A program made the position numbers and the translations under genes. Shown here piece by piece: positions 1 to 11,502 of a stretch of DNA of 64,000 nt. The notes beneath the pieces were generated by a model. That model was not told the origin of the DNA, did no database searches, and saw only the letters and a program-made list of their open reading frames with translations. Numbering within the stretch: position 1 is the first letter of the stretch; each line of letters opens with the position of its first letter. Origin of the DNA: Gymnogyps californianus (taxonomy: Eukaryota; Chordata; Aves; Accipitriformes; Cathartidae); NCBI RefSeq assembly GCF_018139145.2, contig NC_059477.1, positions 44,941,600 to 45,005,599 on the forward strand, given 5' to 3'.

Positions 1-1457
1 GATGCCACCTTTCATCTCCAGGACGCTCTTGTTGTCCTCTATGCTAGCTAGGATACTCTGTTCAGTCCTGGTCCCCTGAGGACATCGGTAGTCTGTTCAA
101 ATCCCCTCTCGACTTCTTCATCATGTCCTTGAGCTCTTCGGTCTGTCCCTCTCAGAACCCCTCTGCTACTGTCATGATGCCTCCGAGGTCTTACATGTTC
201 CCTGCAGCAGCCTTTTAGCTCTGTAAGCCCCTTTGGATTTGTTTTGTTGCAATTGCACCTCTCTAAGATCTCGTTCCCAAATAAGAGCATTCTTTTTCTT
301 CTCCATGCTATCTAAGATGCCTCCCGAGACCTTCCTCGTGCTCCACAGCACTTTGGTAGCACTTTGCCTCCCTTTCAATCTCTCTTATCCCTCCGAGCCT
401 TTCATGACCCCTCTGCTCCCAGTCACGGTGCCTCCTCAGGCATCTTCTTTGTGTACCACAGCCCTCTTTGAGCTCCATAGCGGACTTTGATCCTCTTGCG
501 GTCCCTCAGAAACCCGTCCTCGGGTTGTTTGTGCCTCAGAGCGCTCTTATCATCCCTCTGCCATCTAGGGTGCCTCCATTTGGTCCCCAGCCTCCCGACG
601 ACATCTGTACTCTGTTCAGAACCCCTCCAGACTTCCTCGTTGTGTCCCTGAGCCGCCTTTGCTGTCTTTGGCCCAATCACAACCCCTCTAATGGTGTCAC
701 GATGCCTATCGATGCCTTTGAGGTTGCCCTTAGCACACTTTTAGCTTTGTAGCAGGCCTCACATCCCTCTCGTTCCCTCAGAGGACTTCCCGAGTCCATA
801 TCTGTGACCCAGCCCAGTCATTCTGTCCTCTCTTCCCTCTAGCGTGCCTCTATTCGTTCCCTGGCCCTCCGATGACACGGTTACTCGGTTCAGATCCCTT
901 CTGGATTTAATCGCTGTGTCTCCAATCCTTTTTCTGTCTCTCTGCCTCCCTCGGTCATTTCTTCTCCCGGTCACGATGCCTCCGAGACCTTCCTCGTGCT
1001 CCACATCCACCTTGGAGCACTTTAGGTGAGGCCATCTTTGAGACACAGAACACTCAGTTGTTCTCTATGCTGTCTAGGATTCCTGTGTTCAGTCCCAGCC
1101 ACCCGAGACGGTGTGTCCTCTGCTCGGATGATCATCCAAGTTCCTCCTTGTCATCCCTAAGCCTTCTTTTGTCCGTCGGTCCTCCTCGACAACCCTCTCC
1201 TCAGTCACGGTGCCTCCCGAGACCTTCTCGATCTCCACAGCACTTGTACACTTTGTCTCCCTTTCCGTGTCTCTTGTTCCATCAGAGCCTCCCTCTTTCT
1301 CTGCTATGCAGCACTCTTTATCTTTCTCTCTGCCATCAAGGGTGTCTCCATTTGGTTCTCTCCCAGTCAGTCATCTGTGGTTTTGCCTAGATGCCCTCCT
1401 GAGACTCAAGGCCCTCACTGTGTCTCCAAGACTTCTTTTCTTACCCTGCCCCCTCCT
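1..1457. repeat. ~270-bp C/T-rich repeat array, copy 1
   Basis: Diverged tandem units. Recurring anchors are 'GATGCCTCCCGAGACCTTCC' followed by a CTCCACAGCAC motif, and 'CATCTGTACTCTGTTCA'. Spacing between anchors is mostly about 235-275 bp or a multiple. The plus strand is strongly pyrimidine-rich. The whole stretch recurs at 25925-27400 with only small differences. Short ORFs here are chance products of the repeat; no gene is seen. Confidence 0.85.
1453..1457. repeat. Target-site duplication CTCCT, left
   Basis: Five bases directly left of the provirus; the same CTCCT follows the right LTR at 8441-8445. A 5-bp duplication fits ERV-L-type integration. The same pentamer flanks the solo LTR in copy 2 (27396-27400 and 27980-27984). 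Confidence 0.85.
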
Positions 1458-2030
1458 TGTGTGGTTTAACCCCAGCGGCAGCTAAGCACCATGCAGCCGC
1501 TCGCTCACTGCCCCCCACGCCTGGGATGGGGAGAGAATCAGGAAAAAACCTCGTGAGTTGAGATAAAGACAGTTTAATAGGACAGAGAGGAATGAAAAAA
1601 ACAATGATAATGATAATAATAATATGACAATAGTAATACTAAAAGAATTAAAACTATACAAAGCAAGTGGTGCACAATGCAATTGCTCACCACTCGTTTT
1701 GACCGATGCCCAGTTAGTTCCTGAGCGCGATCCCCCTCCAGCCGGCTCCCCTAGTTTATATACTGGGCATGATGTCATATGGTATGGAATAGCTCTTTGG
1801 CCAGTTTGGTCAGCTGTCCTGGCTGTGTCCCCTCCCAGCTCTTTGTGCCCTCCAGCCTTCTTGCTGGCTGGGCATGAGAAGCTGAAAAATCCTTGACTTA
1901 GTATAAACACTACTTAGCAACAACTAAAAACATCAGCGTGTTATCAACGTTATTTCCTACTAAATCCAAAACACAGCACTATACAGCTACTAGGAAGAAA
2001 ATTAACGCTGTCCTAGCTGAAACCAGGACA
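1458..2030 (-). mobile_element. 3' LTR of the ERV-L-like provirus
   Basis: On the minus strand it runs from TGTCCTGGTTTC to the terminal ACAC/ACA end; one C of the expected TGTCG terminus is missing on the plus strand at 1458-1461. A TATATAAAC box (minus) lies near 1755 and an ATTAAA-type polyadenylation signal near 1575. Compared with the 5' LTR it is 6 bp shorter and carries its own substitutions and A-run differences. Confidence 0.9.
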
Positions 2031-2560
2031 GTATCCACCCTTATCTATACCATCTACATCATGTCCAGGTCCCACACTTTCCAATGCATTTTCAATTAAT
2101 TCACCACCACTTTTGCTGCCTTTTAATACATATACACACAGATATCATTCCCTTAATGTATAAAGCCTTTAAAATGTCCATTTAAAATGTTCGTTGAGTT
2201 CATTCAGTCCATGACTTTGGACTCCATCTATCATAACAGTCTGTCTGGGCAGGAGGGATGGTGGGAAGTCCACTCAGTCAGCAGAGCAGGATCCGGCTTT
2301 GGTGCAGTACAGCGGGCAGATGACATTGGGCGCAGCAGGAGGATGGTGTGTAGTGTTGGATTGTTGCATGCTGCAGTCAGTCCTGGTTCCATCACTACTG
2401 CACTTCGCTTGGTTTTATCAAAGTTCATTCTTATTAATCTAGATAATTCTTACTGTAATACCGTTGATATAGCATATAACAACTATAGTAATGATGACAT
2501 ACAGTGGCAGGGTTATATAGCAATTAACATAATACAATTTAATTCACTGGCTACTCTCAC
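2031..2560 (-). other. Provirus 3' internal region, polypurine tract side
   Basis: Between the end of pol and the 3' LTR. On the minus strand a purine stretch (AAGGGTGGA) precedes the LTR at about 2032-2045 and is the likely polypurine tract. There is no env-like reading frame. The 125-residue plus-strand ORF at 2187-2564 runs antisense to the provirus and is not a gene. Confidence 0.6.
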
Positions 2561-3519
2561 CTAAAATCAAATCCCCTTGAGGCACACATCAGACTTCCCC
2601 ATCTTTCCGCATCACCCACAAGTGCATCCAGGTCCTTGAGCAAAAGCAATCCACGAATGGGTTTGCCTTTGCCTGAGCAGGAGTAACCCAGACTATTTCC
2701 CTAGAATATTTTTTATGTGCACTACAGGACTTATCCCCTTCTACAGTACGTAAAAGTTCGATTGGGCAGGGCCAGCCCGATTGGCAGATCTCTAGTGTTG
2801 ACTAACTGGGTGGCCTTTGCTAAATGTGTATCCCAATGTTTAAAGGTCCCACCACCCATTGCTTTCAATGTAGTCTTTAACAACCATTATAATCGCTTGA
2901 TTTTCCTGGAGGCTGGTGGATGATAAGGGATGTGATACACCCACTCAATGCCATGCTCTTTGGCCCAGGTGTCTATGAGATTGTTCCGGAAATGAGTTCC
3001 CATTGTCTGACTCAATTCTTTCTGGAGTACTGTGTCGCCATAAGATTTGCTTCTCAAGGCACAGGATAGTGTTCCGGGCGGTGGCATGGGCACAGGATAT
3101 GTTTCCAGCCAGCCAGTGGTTGCTTCACCATTGTAAGCACATAGCGCTTGCCTTGGCGGGTTTGTGGGATGTGATGTAGTCAATCTGCCAGGCTCCCCAT
3201 ATTTATATTTCAGCCATCGTCCCCCATACCAAAGAGCTTTAACTGCTTGGCTTGCTTAATTGCAGCGCATGTTTCACATTCATGGATAACCTGTGCGATA
3301 GTGTCCATGGTCAAGGTCCACCCCTCGATCATGAGCCCATCTATATGTTGCATCTCTTCCCTGATGACCTGAGTGTCATGGGCCCACCGAGCCAGAAATA
3401 ATTCACCCTTATGTTGCCAATCCAGATCCACCTGAGCCACTTCAATCCTAGCAGCCTTGTCTACCTGTTGATTGTTTTGATGTTCTTCAGTGGCCCGGCT
3501 CTTGGGTACAGTGGGCATC
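2561..3519 (-). pseudogene. ERV-L integrase remnant (pol 3' part)
   Basis: Minus-strand fragments spread over several frames. The N-terminal zinc-binding region is visible at about 3240-3400, with the CxxC pair in HECETC. The central catalytic core has an SDNG-like motif near 3005-3015, but a frameshift falls inside it. The stretch ending HIPYHPPAS near 2890-2930 is followed by Lys where the family normally has the third acidic catalytic residue, so the core is dead even apart from the frame breaks. The C-terminal part fades out near 2560. In a live element this protein would join retroviral cDNA to host DNA. Confidence is high for the family and low for exact borders. Confidence 0.8.
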
Positions 3520-4389
3520 TACATGACGTACTTTCACAACCAAGTTCTCTAGCCGGGCAGCAATATCTTGCCACAATGGGGCAGCCAGATGGGTTTACCT
3601 CTGCGTTGCCAGTTACTCTGCTTCCATTGCTGCAACCACCCCCACAGAGCATTTGCCACCATCCATGAGTCAGTATAGAGATAAAAGTATTGGCATTTTT
3701 CTCTTTCTGCAATGTCTAAAGCCAGCTGGATGCTTTCACCTCTGCAACTGACTTGATTCACCTTCTCCTTCTGCAGTTTCTGCAACTTGTCGTATAGGAC
3801 TCCATACAGCCGCCTTCCACCTCCGATGCTTTCCTACGATGCGACAGGACCATCAGTGAACAGGGCATATTGCCTCTCATTTTCTGGCAGTTTATTATTA
3901 CAGTGGGGCCTCTTCAGCACACGTTACCTCCTCCTCTGGTGATATTCCAAAAATCTTTGCCTTCTGGCCAGTCTGTGATCACTTCAGAATTCCTGGGCGA
4001 CTAAGGTTTCCTATTCGACTTTTGTTGTGTGATTCAGTGCAACCCACTTACTCAATGTAGCATCAGCTGCATGATGTGTAGAAGGGACCTTCCCTTTGAA
4101 CATCCAGCCTGCACTGGCAGTCGGGGTGCCAACAGGAGCTGTGTTTCAGTACCATCCACTTCTGAAGCAGCTCGAACTCCTTCATATGCTGCTAATATCC
4201 CCTTTTCAGTTGGAGTATAGCGGGCCTCAGATCCCCGATATCCCTGACTCCAAAACCCTAGAGGCTGACCTCGGGTCTCCCCAGGTGCCTTCTGCCAGAG
4301 GCTCCAGGTAGGGCCATTCTCCCTGGCTGCAGTATAGAGCACATTTTAACATCTGGTCCTGCCCGGACTGGCCCAAGGGCTACTGCATG
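3520..4389 (-). pseudogene. ERV-L RNase H remnant (pol)
   Basis: Minus-strand fragments at 4052-4342 and 3549-3785 resemble the RT tether and the RNase H domain. The acidic motif YLYTDSWMVANAL lies near 3645-3690, matching the TDS step of retroviral RNase H. The fragments are in different frames with stops between them, so no protein can be made. The domain would normally remove the RNA strand of the RNA-DNA hybrid during reverse transcription. Confidence 0.8.
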
Positions 4390-5169
4390 AACTATCTCCC
4401 GTTTGATCTGTTCAAAGGCTTGTTGTTGCTCAGGGCCCATTTAAAATCGTTCTTCTTCCGGGTCACTTGATAGAGAGGGCTTACAATCAGACTATAATTT
4501 GGAATATGCATTTTCCAAAAACCTACAACACCTAAGAAAGCTTGCGTTTCCTGTTTACTAGTTGGTGGGGACATAGCTGCTATTTTGTTGATCACATCCA
4601 TTGGGATATGACGACGTCCATCTTGCCATTTTATTCCTAAAAAACTGCATGTCCTGTGCGGGTCCCTTCACCTTACTTTGTTTTATGGCAAAACCGACTT
4701 TCAGAAGATTTGGATTATTTTCTCCCCTTTCTCAAAAACTTCTTCTGCTGTGCTGCCCCATACAATGATGTTGTCAATGTACTGCAGGTGTTCTGGAGCT
4801 CCACCTTTTTCCAGTGCATTTTGGATTAGTCCATGGCAAATGGTGGGACTGTGTTTCCACCCCTGGGGCAGTCAATTCCAGGTGTACTGGACGCCCCTCC
4901 AAGTGAAAGCAAACTGTGGCCAGCACTCTGCTGCCAAAGGGATTGAGAAAAATGCATTGGCAATATCAATTGTGGCGTACCACTTGGCTGCCTTTGACTC
5001 CAGTTCATATTGAAGTTCTAGCAGGTCTGGCACAGCAGCACTCAGCAGTGGCGTGACTTCATTCAGGCCACGATAGTCTACTGTTAGTCTCCATTCTCCA
5101 TTAGACTTTCGCACTGGCCATATGGGGCTGTTAAAGGGTGAGCGAGTCCTGCTGATCACTCCTTGGCTC
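4390..5169 (-). pseudogene. ERV-L reverse transcriptase remnant (pol)
   Basis: Minus-strand RT signatures in family order: WRLTVDYRGLNE near 5080-5105, the catalytic block YATIDIANAFFSIPL near 4945-4990, LPQGW near 4855-4872, and the active-site box at 4770-4781. That box reads YIDN rather than YxDD, so a catalytic aspartate is lost. A stop codon sits just before LPQGW. Thumb and connection sequence (AFLGVVGFW) follows at about 4500-4540. The enzyme would copy retroviral RNA to DNA; this copy cannot, because of the stops, frame breaks and the altered active site. Confidence 0.9.
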
Positions 5170-5711
5170 TCCAGTCAATGAATCAGCGTATGGATGGGAA
5201 TCAGGGAGTCTCGGTTGCTGCGATATTGCCGCCGGTGCACCGTTGTGGTAGCGATTGGCACCTGTTGTTCTTTGACCCTCAGCAACCCCACAACAGAAGG
5301 GTCCTCAGAGAGACCAGGTAAGGTGGACAACTGTTCAATTTCCTCTGTCTCCAAGGCAGCTATACCAAAGGCCCACCGATACCCCTTTGGGTCTTTAAAA
5401 TACCCTCTCCTGAGATAGTCTATGCCAAGGATGCATGGGCCTCTGGGCCAGTCACAATGGGGTGTTTCTGCCACTCATTCCCAGTTAGGCTTATTTCAGC
5501 CTCCAATACAGTTAGCTGTTGAGATCCCCTGTCACACCAGAGATACAGATGGGTTCTGCCCCTTTATAACTTGATGGCATTAGAGTACACTGTGCACCGG
5601 TATCCACTAGAGCCTTATACTCCTGTGGGTGTGATGTGCCAGGCCATCGAATCCACACAGTCCAATAAACCCGGTTGTCCCTTTCCTCCACCTGGCTGGA
5701 GGCAGGGCCCT
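5170..5711 (-). pseudogene. ERV-L aspartic protease remnant
   Basis: On the minus strand the aspartic protease active-site motif VDTGA is readable, with its DTGA codons at 5593-5604. A downstream open stretch (5175-5474) contains WPRGPCILGIDYL, typical of the C-terminal half of such proteases. The two parts are separated by a frame break. The protease would cleave the Gag-Pol polyprotein. It lies between gag and RT as expected. Confidence 0.75.
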
Positions 5712-7370
5712 CTAATCCTGGTCAGAGTATTTGTTACTCACTTCTTGTAAAAATGACTTAGAGGTCCCTTCAAGAGGGTCAGAAGCCCTTCTACTTTGTC
5801 TGGAAACCAGAGCGGCATTTTCCTGGAAGAATCCCTTTTCTGGTTGTTTTCCTTGCAATTCATGTACCCGTGCATCTAGGACCGAGGTAGGTTTTCTATC
5901 CCACTTCCTCATGTCCTCTCCGTGGTCACGCAGGTAAAACCACAGGGTACCCCATGGTGTATACCTTCTATATTCTCTCTCTTGATCAGAGGAATGCTCA
6001 CTCCTAATAGCTGAGATATTGGTCTGTACAGGTGGGGAGTAGGAGGTTTTGATCAGTTCAATCAGTTCTTCGGACTTTTCGGACAGTTTTTCCACAGCCG
6101 AGACACAGGCTCGTAGGGATGAAGAGAGATTTTCTTCATGTTGCCCGAGTTGGCGAGCCATTTCATCCACTGTCGGTGCCTCTTTGTCTTTCCAAGTTAG
6201 TACTGCCAATGGGTTGGCATACGATGATGGTGCGCTCCGTACAAACTTCCGCCACATGGGTCCTGTGCATTGAACTTCATCTGGATCTCTGGGTAATTGT
6301 AAACTGTCCGGGTCATAATAAATCATCTCTAGCACAGCTAATTCCCTCAGGTACTGGATACCTCTTTCCATGGTGGTCCACTTGCCTGGTTGACATATAA
6401 CATCTTCCTTGAAGGGATACCTTTCCTTCACACTTGACAGGAGTCGCCTCCAGAGGCTGAGGGCTTGTGTCCCTTTTCCAATCGCCTTATCAATGCCACC
6501 TTCCCTAGCAAGTGATCCCAGCTGCTTGGCTTCCTTACCCTCTAATTCCAGGCTACTAGCCCCATTGTCCAGCATCGGAGCAGCCAGGTGATAATGTGCT
6601 CACCTGGACGACGGCTGAAATCTTTTCGCATATCCCGCAGCTCACTCAGGGATAGAGATCGGGTGATTATTTCTGGTTCTGCCTCTTCCTCCTGTTCTCG
6701 TGATGGCCCTGGTTCATCTTCATCCTTCGCTAAATGAACTGATTTTTTTGTATATTTCTTCTTCTGTATAGGAGTGACTGATACTGGCACAGGTTGGTTC
6801 TCTGGTTCAGCCGCAGTGCCTGTCGCAGGGGTCGGAGTAGCCGCAGCGCCTGTCGCAGGGGTCGGAGTAGCCGCAGCGCCTGTCACAGGGGTCAGAGTAG
6901 CCGCAGTATCTGTTGTGGGGGCTGGAGTAGCTGTCTTGTGTGTTGCTGGGGTTGCAGTAGCCGCTGTGTCTGTTGGAGGGGTTGGAGTAGCCACAGTATC
7001 TGTCGGTCTGTTTTCCCTCCCTTCCCCTGAGGGTGCTGCACAGTATCAAGCAGTGTTTGGTAGATACTAGCCAGGGCCAGCACAGTGCGATAAGTTGTGC
7101 CTCTTTGGAATCGCCACAGCATTTTCCTTTCAGATAGTCTATCACTTTATCAGGGTCCTGTAGTTGTTTGGGAGTGAAGTTCCAAACCATTGGAGGTGAG
7201 AAGTTCTCTAGATACCTGCCCATTTTCTCCCACATGCCATGCCACCCATGGCTATTAAGCCTCGGGGCAGATTTCTGAAAGGTATTCTTAAACAGTTGTT
7301 TAACCTTAAACAAGACCTGGAACACATTCAGGAGACATAACAATAGGAACATGCTGGTTTGAACATCCAA
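5712..7370 (-). pseudogene. ERV-L gag remnant
   Basis: Three overlapping minus-strand frames (6807-7370, 6542-6994, 5712-6575) together cover a gag-like protein broken by at least two frameshifts. The longest open part is 287 residues (5712-6575) and holds a capsid-like region with WTTMERGIQYLREL and a later segment with SSLRACVSAVEKLSE. A Thr/Pro/Ala-rich tandem repeat occupies the middle (6815-6990). Gag would form the particle shell. Assignment is by position and style, because gag is poorly conserved. Confidence 0.75.
6815..6990 (-). repeat. 30-bp minisatellite inside gag
   Basis: Plus-strand units of the type GTAGCCGCAG plus CGCCTGTCGCAGGGGTCGGA repeat about five to six times at a 30-bp period, with the left-hand units nearly identical. 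On the minus strand this encodes a decapeptide repeat rich in Thr, Pro and Ala. A 30-bp period keeps the frame. Confidence 0.8.
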
Positions 7371-7835
7371 GGATATTCAAAATTCTCAAGAGCTACTGTA
7401 ATTTGCCTGGAGGAGAAGGGGAAGCTGAAGAAATGTGTCTCCCCCGTGGCTTGGCTCTCCGATGAGAAAAGGTACAAGGTGTAATTATTAATAGTTTCTG
7501 ATAGACGGCTCCCAAAGTACGGAGATGACGGCAATGCTGAGTACAAATACCAGATTAGTTTCACGACCAGCAATTCTATCATATCGTAAGCCAGTGTTAC
7601 AAAGTAGAACAACATGATAACTCTGGCCCAGTTCCCACGGGTGATAAACAGCACAACAGGAGCATATACTGCAAGTAAGGTATTACATACTGCACCTTTA
7701 AGAACAAGTACACCAACTTTGAGAGCAAATACATCAACATTGTGACCAGCAACTATTGAACTAATATAATGTATGTTTATAACAAATTTGTTCTAACACA
7801 TTCCAGTCAGATTTGTCGTTATCTCAACCCGTCGT
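7371..7835 (-). other. Provirus leader between PBS and gag
   Basis: AT-rich sequence between the primer binding site and the first gag fragment. A 108-residue minus-strand ORF (7328-7654) overlaps it but shows no recognisable motif. Probably untranslated leader. Confidence 0.5.
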
Positions 7836-7853
7836 GCCCCATGTTGGGCACCA
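7836..7853 (-). other. Primer binding site (tRNA-Lys type)
   Basis: On the minus strand the 18-mer is TGGTGCCCAACATGGGGC, eight bases downstream of the 5' LTR. It matches the tRNA-Lys(1,2) primer site TGGCGCCCAACGTGGGGC except at two places, and both are CpG positions changed to TpG or CpA. Confidence 0.75.
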
Positions 7854-7861
7854 AAAAGGAC

Positions 7862-8440
7862 TGTCGTGGTTTAACCCCAGCCGGCAGCTAAGCACCACGC
7901 AGCCGCTCACTCACTGCCCCCCCACGCCTGGGATGGGGAGAGAATCAGGAAAAAAACCTCGTGAGTTGAGATAAAGACAGTTTAATAGGACAGAAAGGAA
8001 TGAAAAACAGTGATAATGATAATAATAATATGACAATAGTAATACTAAAAGAATTAAACTATACAAAGCAAGTGGTGCACAATGCAATTGCTCACCACTC
8101 GTTGACCGATGCCCAGTTAGTTCCCGAGCCGTGATCCCCCCTCCCAACCGGCTCCCCTAGTTTATATACCGGGCATGATGTCATATGGTATGGAATAGCT
8201 CTTTGGCCAGTTTGGGTCAGCTGTCCTGGCTGTGTCCCCTCCCAGCTTCTTGTGCCCCTCCAGCCTTCTTGCTGGCTGGGCATGAGAAGCTGAAAAATCC
8301 TTGACTTAGTATAAACACTACTTAGCAACAACTAAAAACATCAGCGTGTTATCAACATTATGTTCCTACTAAATCCAAAACACAGCACTATACCGGCTAC
8401 TAGGAAGAAAATTAACTCTGTCCTAGCTGAAACCAGGACA
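7862..8440 (-). mobile_element. 5' LTR of the ERV-L-like provirus
   Basis: 579 bp, TGTCCTGGTTTC to CCACGACA on the minus strand. A TATA box lies at 8161-8168 (minus), and an ATTAAA signal and CT-rich U5 lie towards 7862. Followed on its upstream side by the CTCCT duplication at 8441-8445. Confidence 0.92.
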
Positions 8441-8445
8441 CTCCT

Positions 8446-9060
8446 AATTCCTCTACTCCCTATAACGATGGCTTCCGAGTCCTTTCTTATACTCCACAGC
8501 ACTCTTGTAGCGCTTTAGCTCCTTTTTGATTTTATTTTTTTGTGCTCTTATCTTACTCTTTGCCATTTAGAATGCCGTCATTCAACCCCCAGCCCTGGGA
8601 CAACATCTGTACTTTGTTGAAATCCCCTTCAGGGTTCCTCATTGTTACCTCTGAGGCTTCTTTGGTCTCTCAGGCCCCCTCGGACTCTTCCGCTCCCTTT
8701 GCCGAGCTCTTGCAAGACATCTCCCATGCCCTAGAGCCCTGTTTTAGCTCAGGAGGCACTTTGCACCCCTCTCTTCCCCTCAGAACCCTTCCTGAGTCTG
8801 CATCTGTTACCCCAGTCAGTCTTTCTGTCCTCTTGTCCATTTGGTGCACCTCCATTCAGTCCCCAGTCCCCTGAGGACGCCTGTACTTTGTTCAATTCCC
8901 TTTTGAGCTCATTGCGTCCCCAAGACTTCTTTGGTCTCTCTGGCCCCTTCAGGATCTCTCTAATCCCTGTGACGATGCCTCTTGTTCTGTCAGAACCTTT
9001 TCCGAAGCCATCTTTGTGCTCCACAGCCGTCTTTTTGTTTTCTGTCTTACAGTACACTTC
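8446..9060. repeat. ~270-bp C/T-rich repeats resuming right of the provirus
   Basis: Continuation of the array interrupted by the provirus; anchors such as CATCTGTACTTTGTTGAAAT and GACGATGCCTCTTG recur. Homologous to 14590-15190, 27985-28600, 34540-35130 and 53640-54060. Confidence 0.8.
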
Positions 9061-9837
9061 TATTGGTACCTGGTACCCCAAAGATGTCTATCGTCAGCTC
9101 AGATCTCCTCTTGAGGTTTTTCAGAGAAGGCAATGGCCTTCATCTATTTTTATCAACACATCTCCCGTGGTGTTTTTTGTTGTGTTTTGCAATTAATTTT
9201 TGTTCTAGCTGTTTAGGTGTTAATTGGGCTGCTTCATACAGTGTCTGATACGTTTCTTGTATTTCCATGGTTTTTTGGTGTTTTCTGTTCTTTAGGACTC
9301 ATCTAGTTCTGTTAAGGGAGTCGCTCAGAGAGACCGCCAAGGTGACTCTGAATCATCGGCGATTTACCATAAATAATTTGCTTTGCAACTGGAGATATTT
9401 TTGAGAAAGGATTCTTATGTGATCTAATTCTGCTTTGTCATTTGGTCCTATCCAGAAGGTAGTTCTGGTAGAAGTTAGGTAGTATGTATGGTCTTGCTAG
9501 AAACGAAGTGTAACTCCATAGAATTTTGGGTTTTTTTATAGGAAACTAAAGCACACCATTTTTTATAACAATATTTTTATTGCATTTAATGAACTACTTT
9601 CATACATAGCTTAGTAGGACATCTATCTACGCTCCAGAAAAAATTAAGTCTAATTCCCTACCCGGTCACATTGCTGATGCAGTGTAGATGTAGTTGCAGT
9701 AAAAAAGCAGGTATCATCATTTCCAGTAAGGGTCGCTTATCTCTGTTCAGTGCTTTGCACACTGTAAACTGAAGGCAGATGAGAAAATTCCCTGCTGCTC
9801 CTCTGGCCGCCTTTATGTCTTCTGGTGGTTGGCCCTC

Positions 9838-9889
9838 CCCTTTCCCAGGGATTGTGGGAAGGGTGGTGGGCAGCACCTGGGTATATGAG
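9838..9889 (+). promoter_or_regulatory. TATA-like core promoter motif, unit A copy 1
   Basis: CCTTTCCCAGG, TTGTGGGAAGGG and then TATATGAG (9882-9889) are kept in order and spacing in all five unit copies. TTGTGGGAA resembles an RBPJ-type site. About 30 bp downstream is a CTCATT initiator-like stretch. Promoter activity is inferred. Confidence 0.35.
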
Positions 9890-10598
9890 CCACAGCCTCT
9901 GTTCAGGGAGGTCATTGTGCTCCTTGGCTTCTACTGGTGTCAGTGCTCTGCTGTTCCTTCAGTTGATGGCAGGTTTTGAGTTGTCTAAGCTGTTTGGGCA
10001 GGTGTGTGTTGGCATTTAGAGAAGTAGAGGTGTCTGGGTTTTTTTGCTGTATACTGTGTTGGTTGCTGTGATGGTGAGGTTATCTGGCAGGGGTTAGGGT
10101 GAGTATCTTGTATGCATCTGTATATGGAGTTTTGGCATTTCTCAAGAAAGGGGCAGGGACCTAAGGCATAATGTCTTTCAGGGTATGGGATGGCTTTCCT
10201 GATCGCCCACAGAGAACCGTGTTGTCCCTAGAACCTTTGCAGCTTGTGGCAGGCCCCTCGTAGATTATAATCATCAGGAGTTCACTTGTGTTGTGGGCCT
10301 GCAGCAGAGCCCAGAGTCTGTGGAAGGTGTAAGATAGGAGGTGGCTGCAGAATGCAGGGTGCGGCTCAGAAGAACAGCTCCTGAGGAGTGACCAATGCGG
10401 GGGGTTCAGGGGTGCAGATACAGGGCAGGAGCTGTCAGGAAGCAGTGGGGTTCCTTCCCTGACAGTTCAGGAGGCGAGAAGGGGTTTGTAAAGTTTTGAG
10501 ACTGGGGGATGGCTGGGAAAGGGAGGAGGGTTCGTCAGCCTTTCCCAGACTGGTTTTGCAGTTGGATTTGGATGTTGATGAGGTCTGTTCTGTTTTAG

Positions 10599-10694
10599 TT
10601 TCCCCGCAGCTGACGGGAGGTACAACAAGGTCACAGGAGACGCGGCGTAAACCATCTGGGCCTCTGCATCTCGATATGCAGGGCTGAATGTCAG
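10599..10694 (+). other. Exon-like segment (96 nt), unit A copy 1
   Basis: Preceded by a pyrimidine-rich CTGTTTTAG acceptor and followed by the strong donor CAG/GTGAGT at 10695. The same 96-nt segment with the same borders is at 30143-30238. In B copies the donor has become ATGAGT. No conserved frame. Confidence 0.4.
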
Positions 10695-11502
10695 GTGAGT
10701 CTCATCTTGTAAAGCATTAGGTACATAAAAATATACCCCCCAGAACTCTGAGGTCTCTGCTGCTCTGTGCCTTTTACTTACTTCATTCCCTGACTTAATT
10801 TGTGCATCCATCCCTTCACCGTCCATCCGGATGTCACAGTCATTGTTACTTAGAGTCCCTGACCAGGCATTTATTTCCAGCACAGGTTTGTGTCATTGTC
10901 TTCCCTGGAATTTCTTGGAGAAGAGGATGTGTATTATTTGTGCTCATAACAGTCTGCAGCCAGGGGTCATCTTTTATCACAGTCCCGGCACGCAAGCTTT
11001 TTCTGTTATTCCAGTTTTGCCTTTTTCCTGAAGTGTCCACTGAGGTTTGCTCTAGCATCAGTCATGGCAGTTATGTTCTCTTGTTCTTGTTTACCTATCG
11101 TTTTTAGCACCAGTATCTGTAGTCATAAGGTGTCCCTTTTAGATCTTTGAGTCACCATGTCACGCCATCGTGGCTTCTCCATCGGCTGACCGCCACTGTA
11201 ATTCCCATTAGGGGCTTTGTAGGTGAGGAGGTAGTTTGTGTTGCTTGTTTTCTGTGTACTATACCATATGTTATTCAGGTCTTGATGTTCCCACGGTTGT
11301 TTTTGTGTTAGGCGAGCACATCGGTGGCTATACCGAGGGTCTTGTGTGCCTCCACTCATCAGCAGAATGCGAACTACTTTTGTGTTTTTAATGGCAGGCT
11401 GTTGTTGGAATCTAGATGGTATTCCTAAACAGAAACAAGACCGCTGGAATTGTTAAGCTGTTGATCAGCATCCGGGTGACATGTTTGATATTGTTTTTGC
11501 AG

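Larger units (their letters stand above)
1458..8440 (-). mobile_element. Full-length but decayed ERV-L-like provirus
   Basis: A 6983-bp element on the minus strand with two LTRs (573 and 579 bp), 5-bp target duplications, a primer binding site next to the 5' LTR, and a gag-pro-RT-RNase H-integrase order. No env is seen, as is usual for ERV-L. All reading frames are broken by stops and frameshifts, and several catalytic positions are changed, so it is a fossil. The two LTRs differ at a dozen or more positions, which implies an old insertion. It sits inside the 270-bp repeat array; copy 2 of the segmental duplication holds only a solo LTR at the same site. Family assignment to ERV-L (class III) is from gag/pol style and lack of env, not from a search. 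Confidence 0.9.

Noticed and set aside
2187..2564. 125-codon plus-strand ORF as a host gene or env
   Set aside because: It lies antisense inside the provirus 3' region and has no motif.
9655..9800. Box C/D snoRNA in the units (CTGATGC and CTGA pieces)
   Set aside because: The C-box does not match RTGATGA, and no terminal stem or correct spacing is found.
10467..10883. 138-codon minus-strand ORF in units A1 and A2 as a CDS
   Set aside because: The two copies are nearly identical duplicates; in B and C units the frame is cut, so there is no sign of selection.
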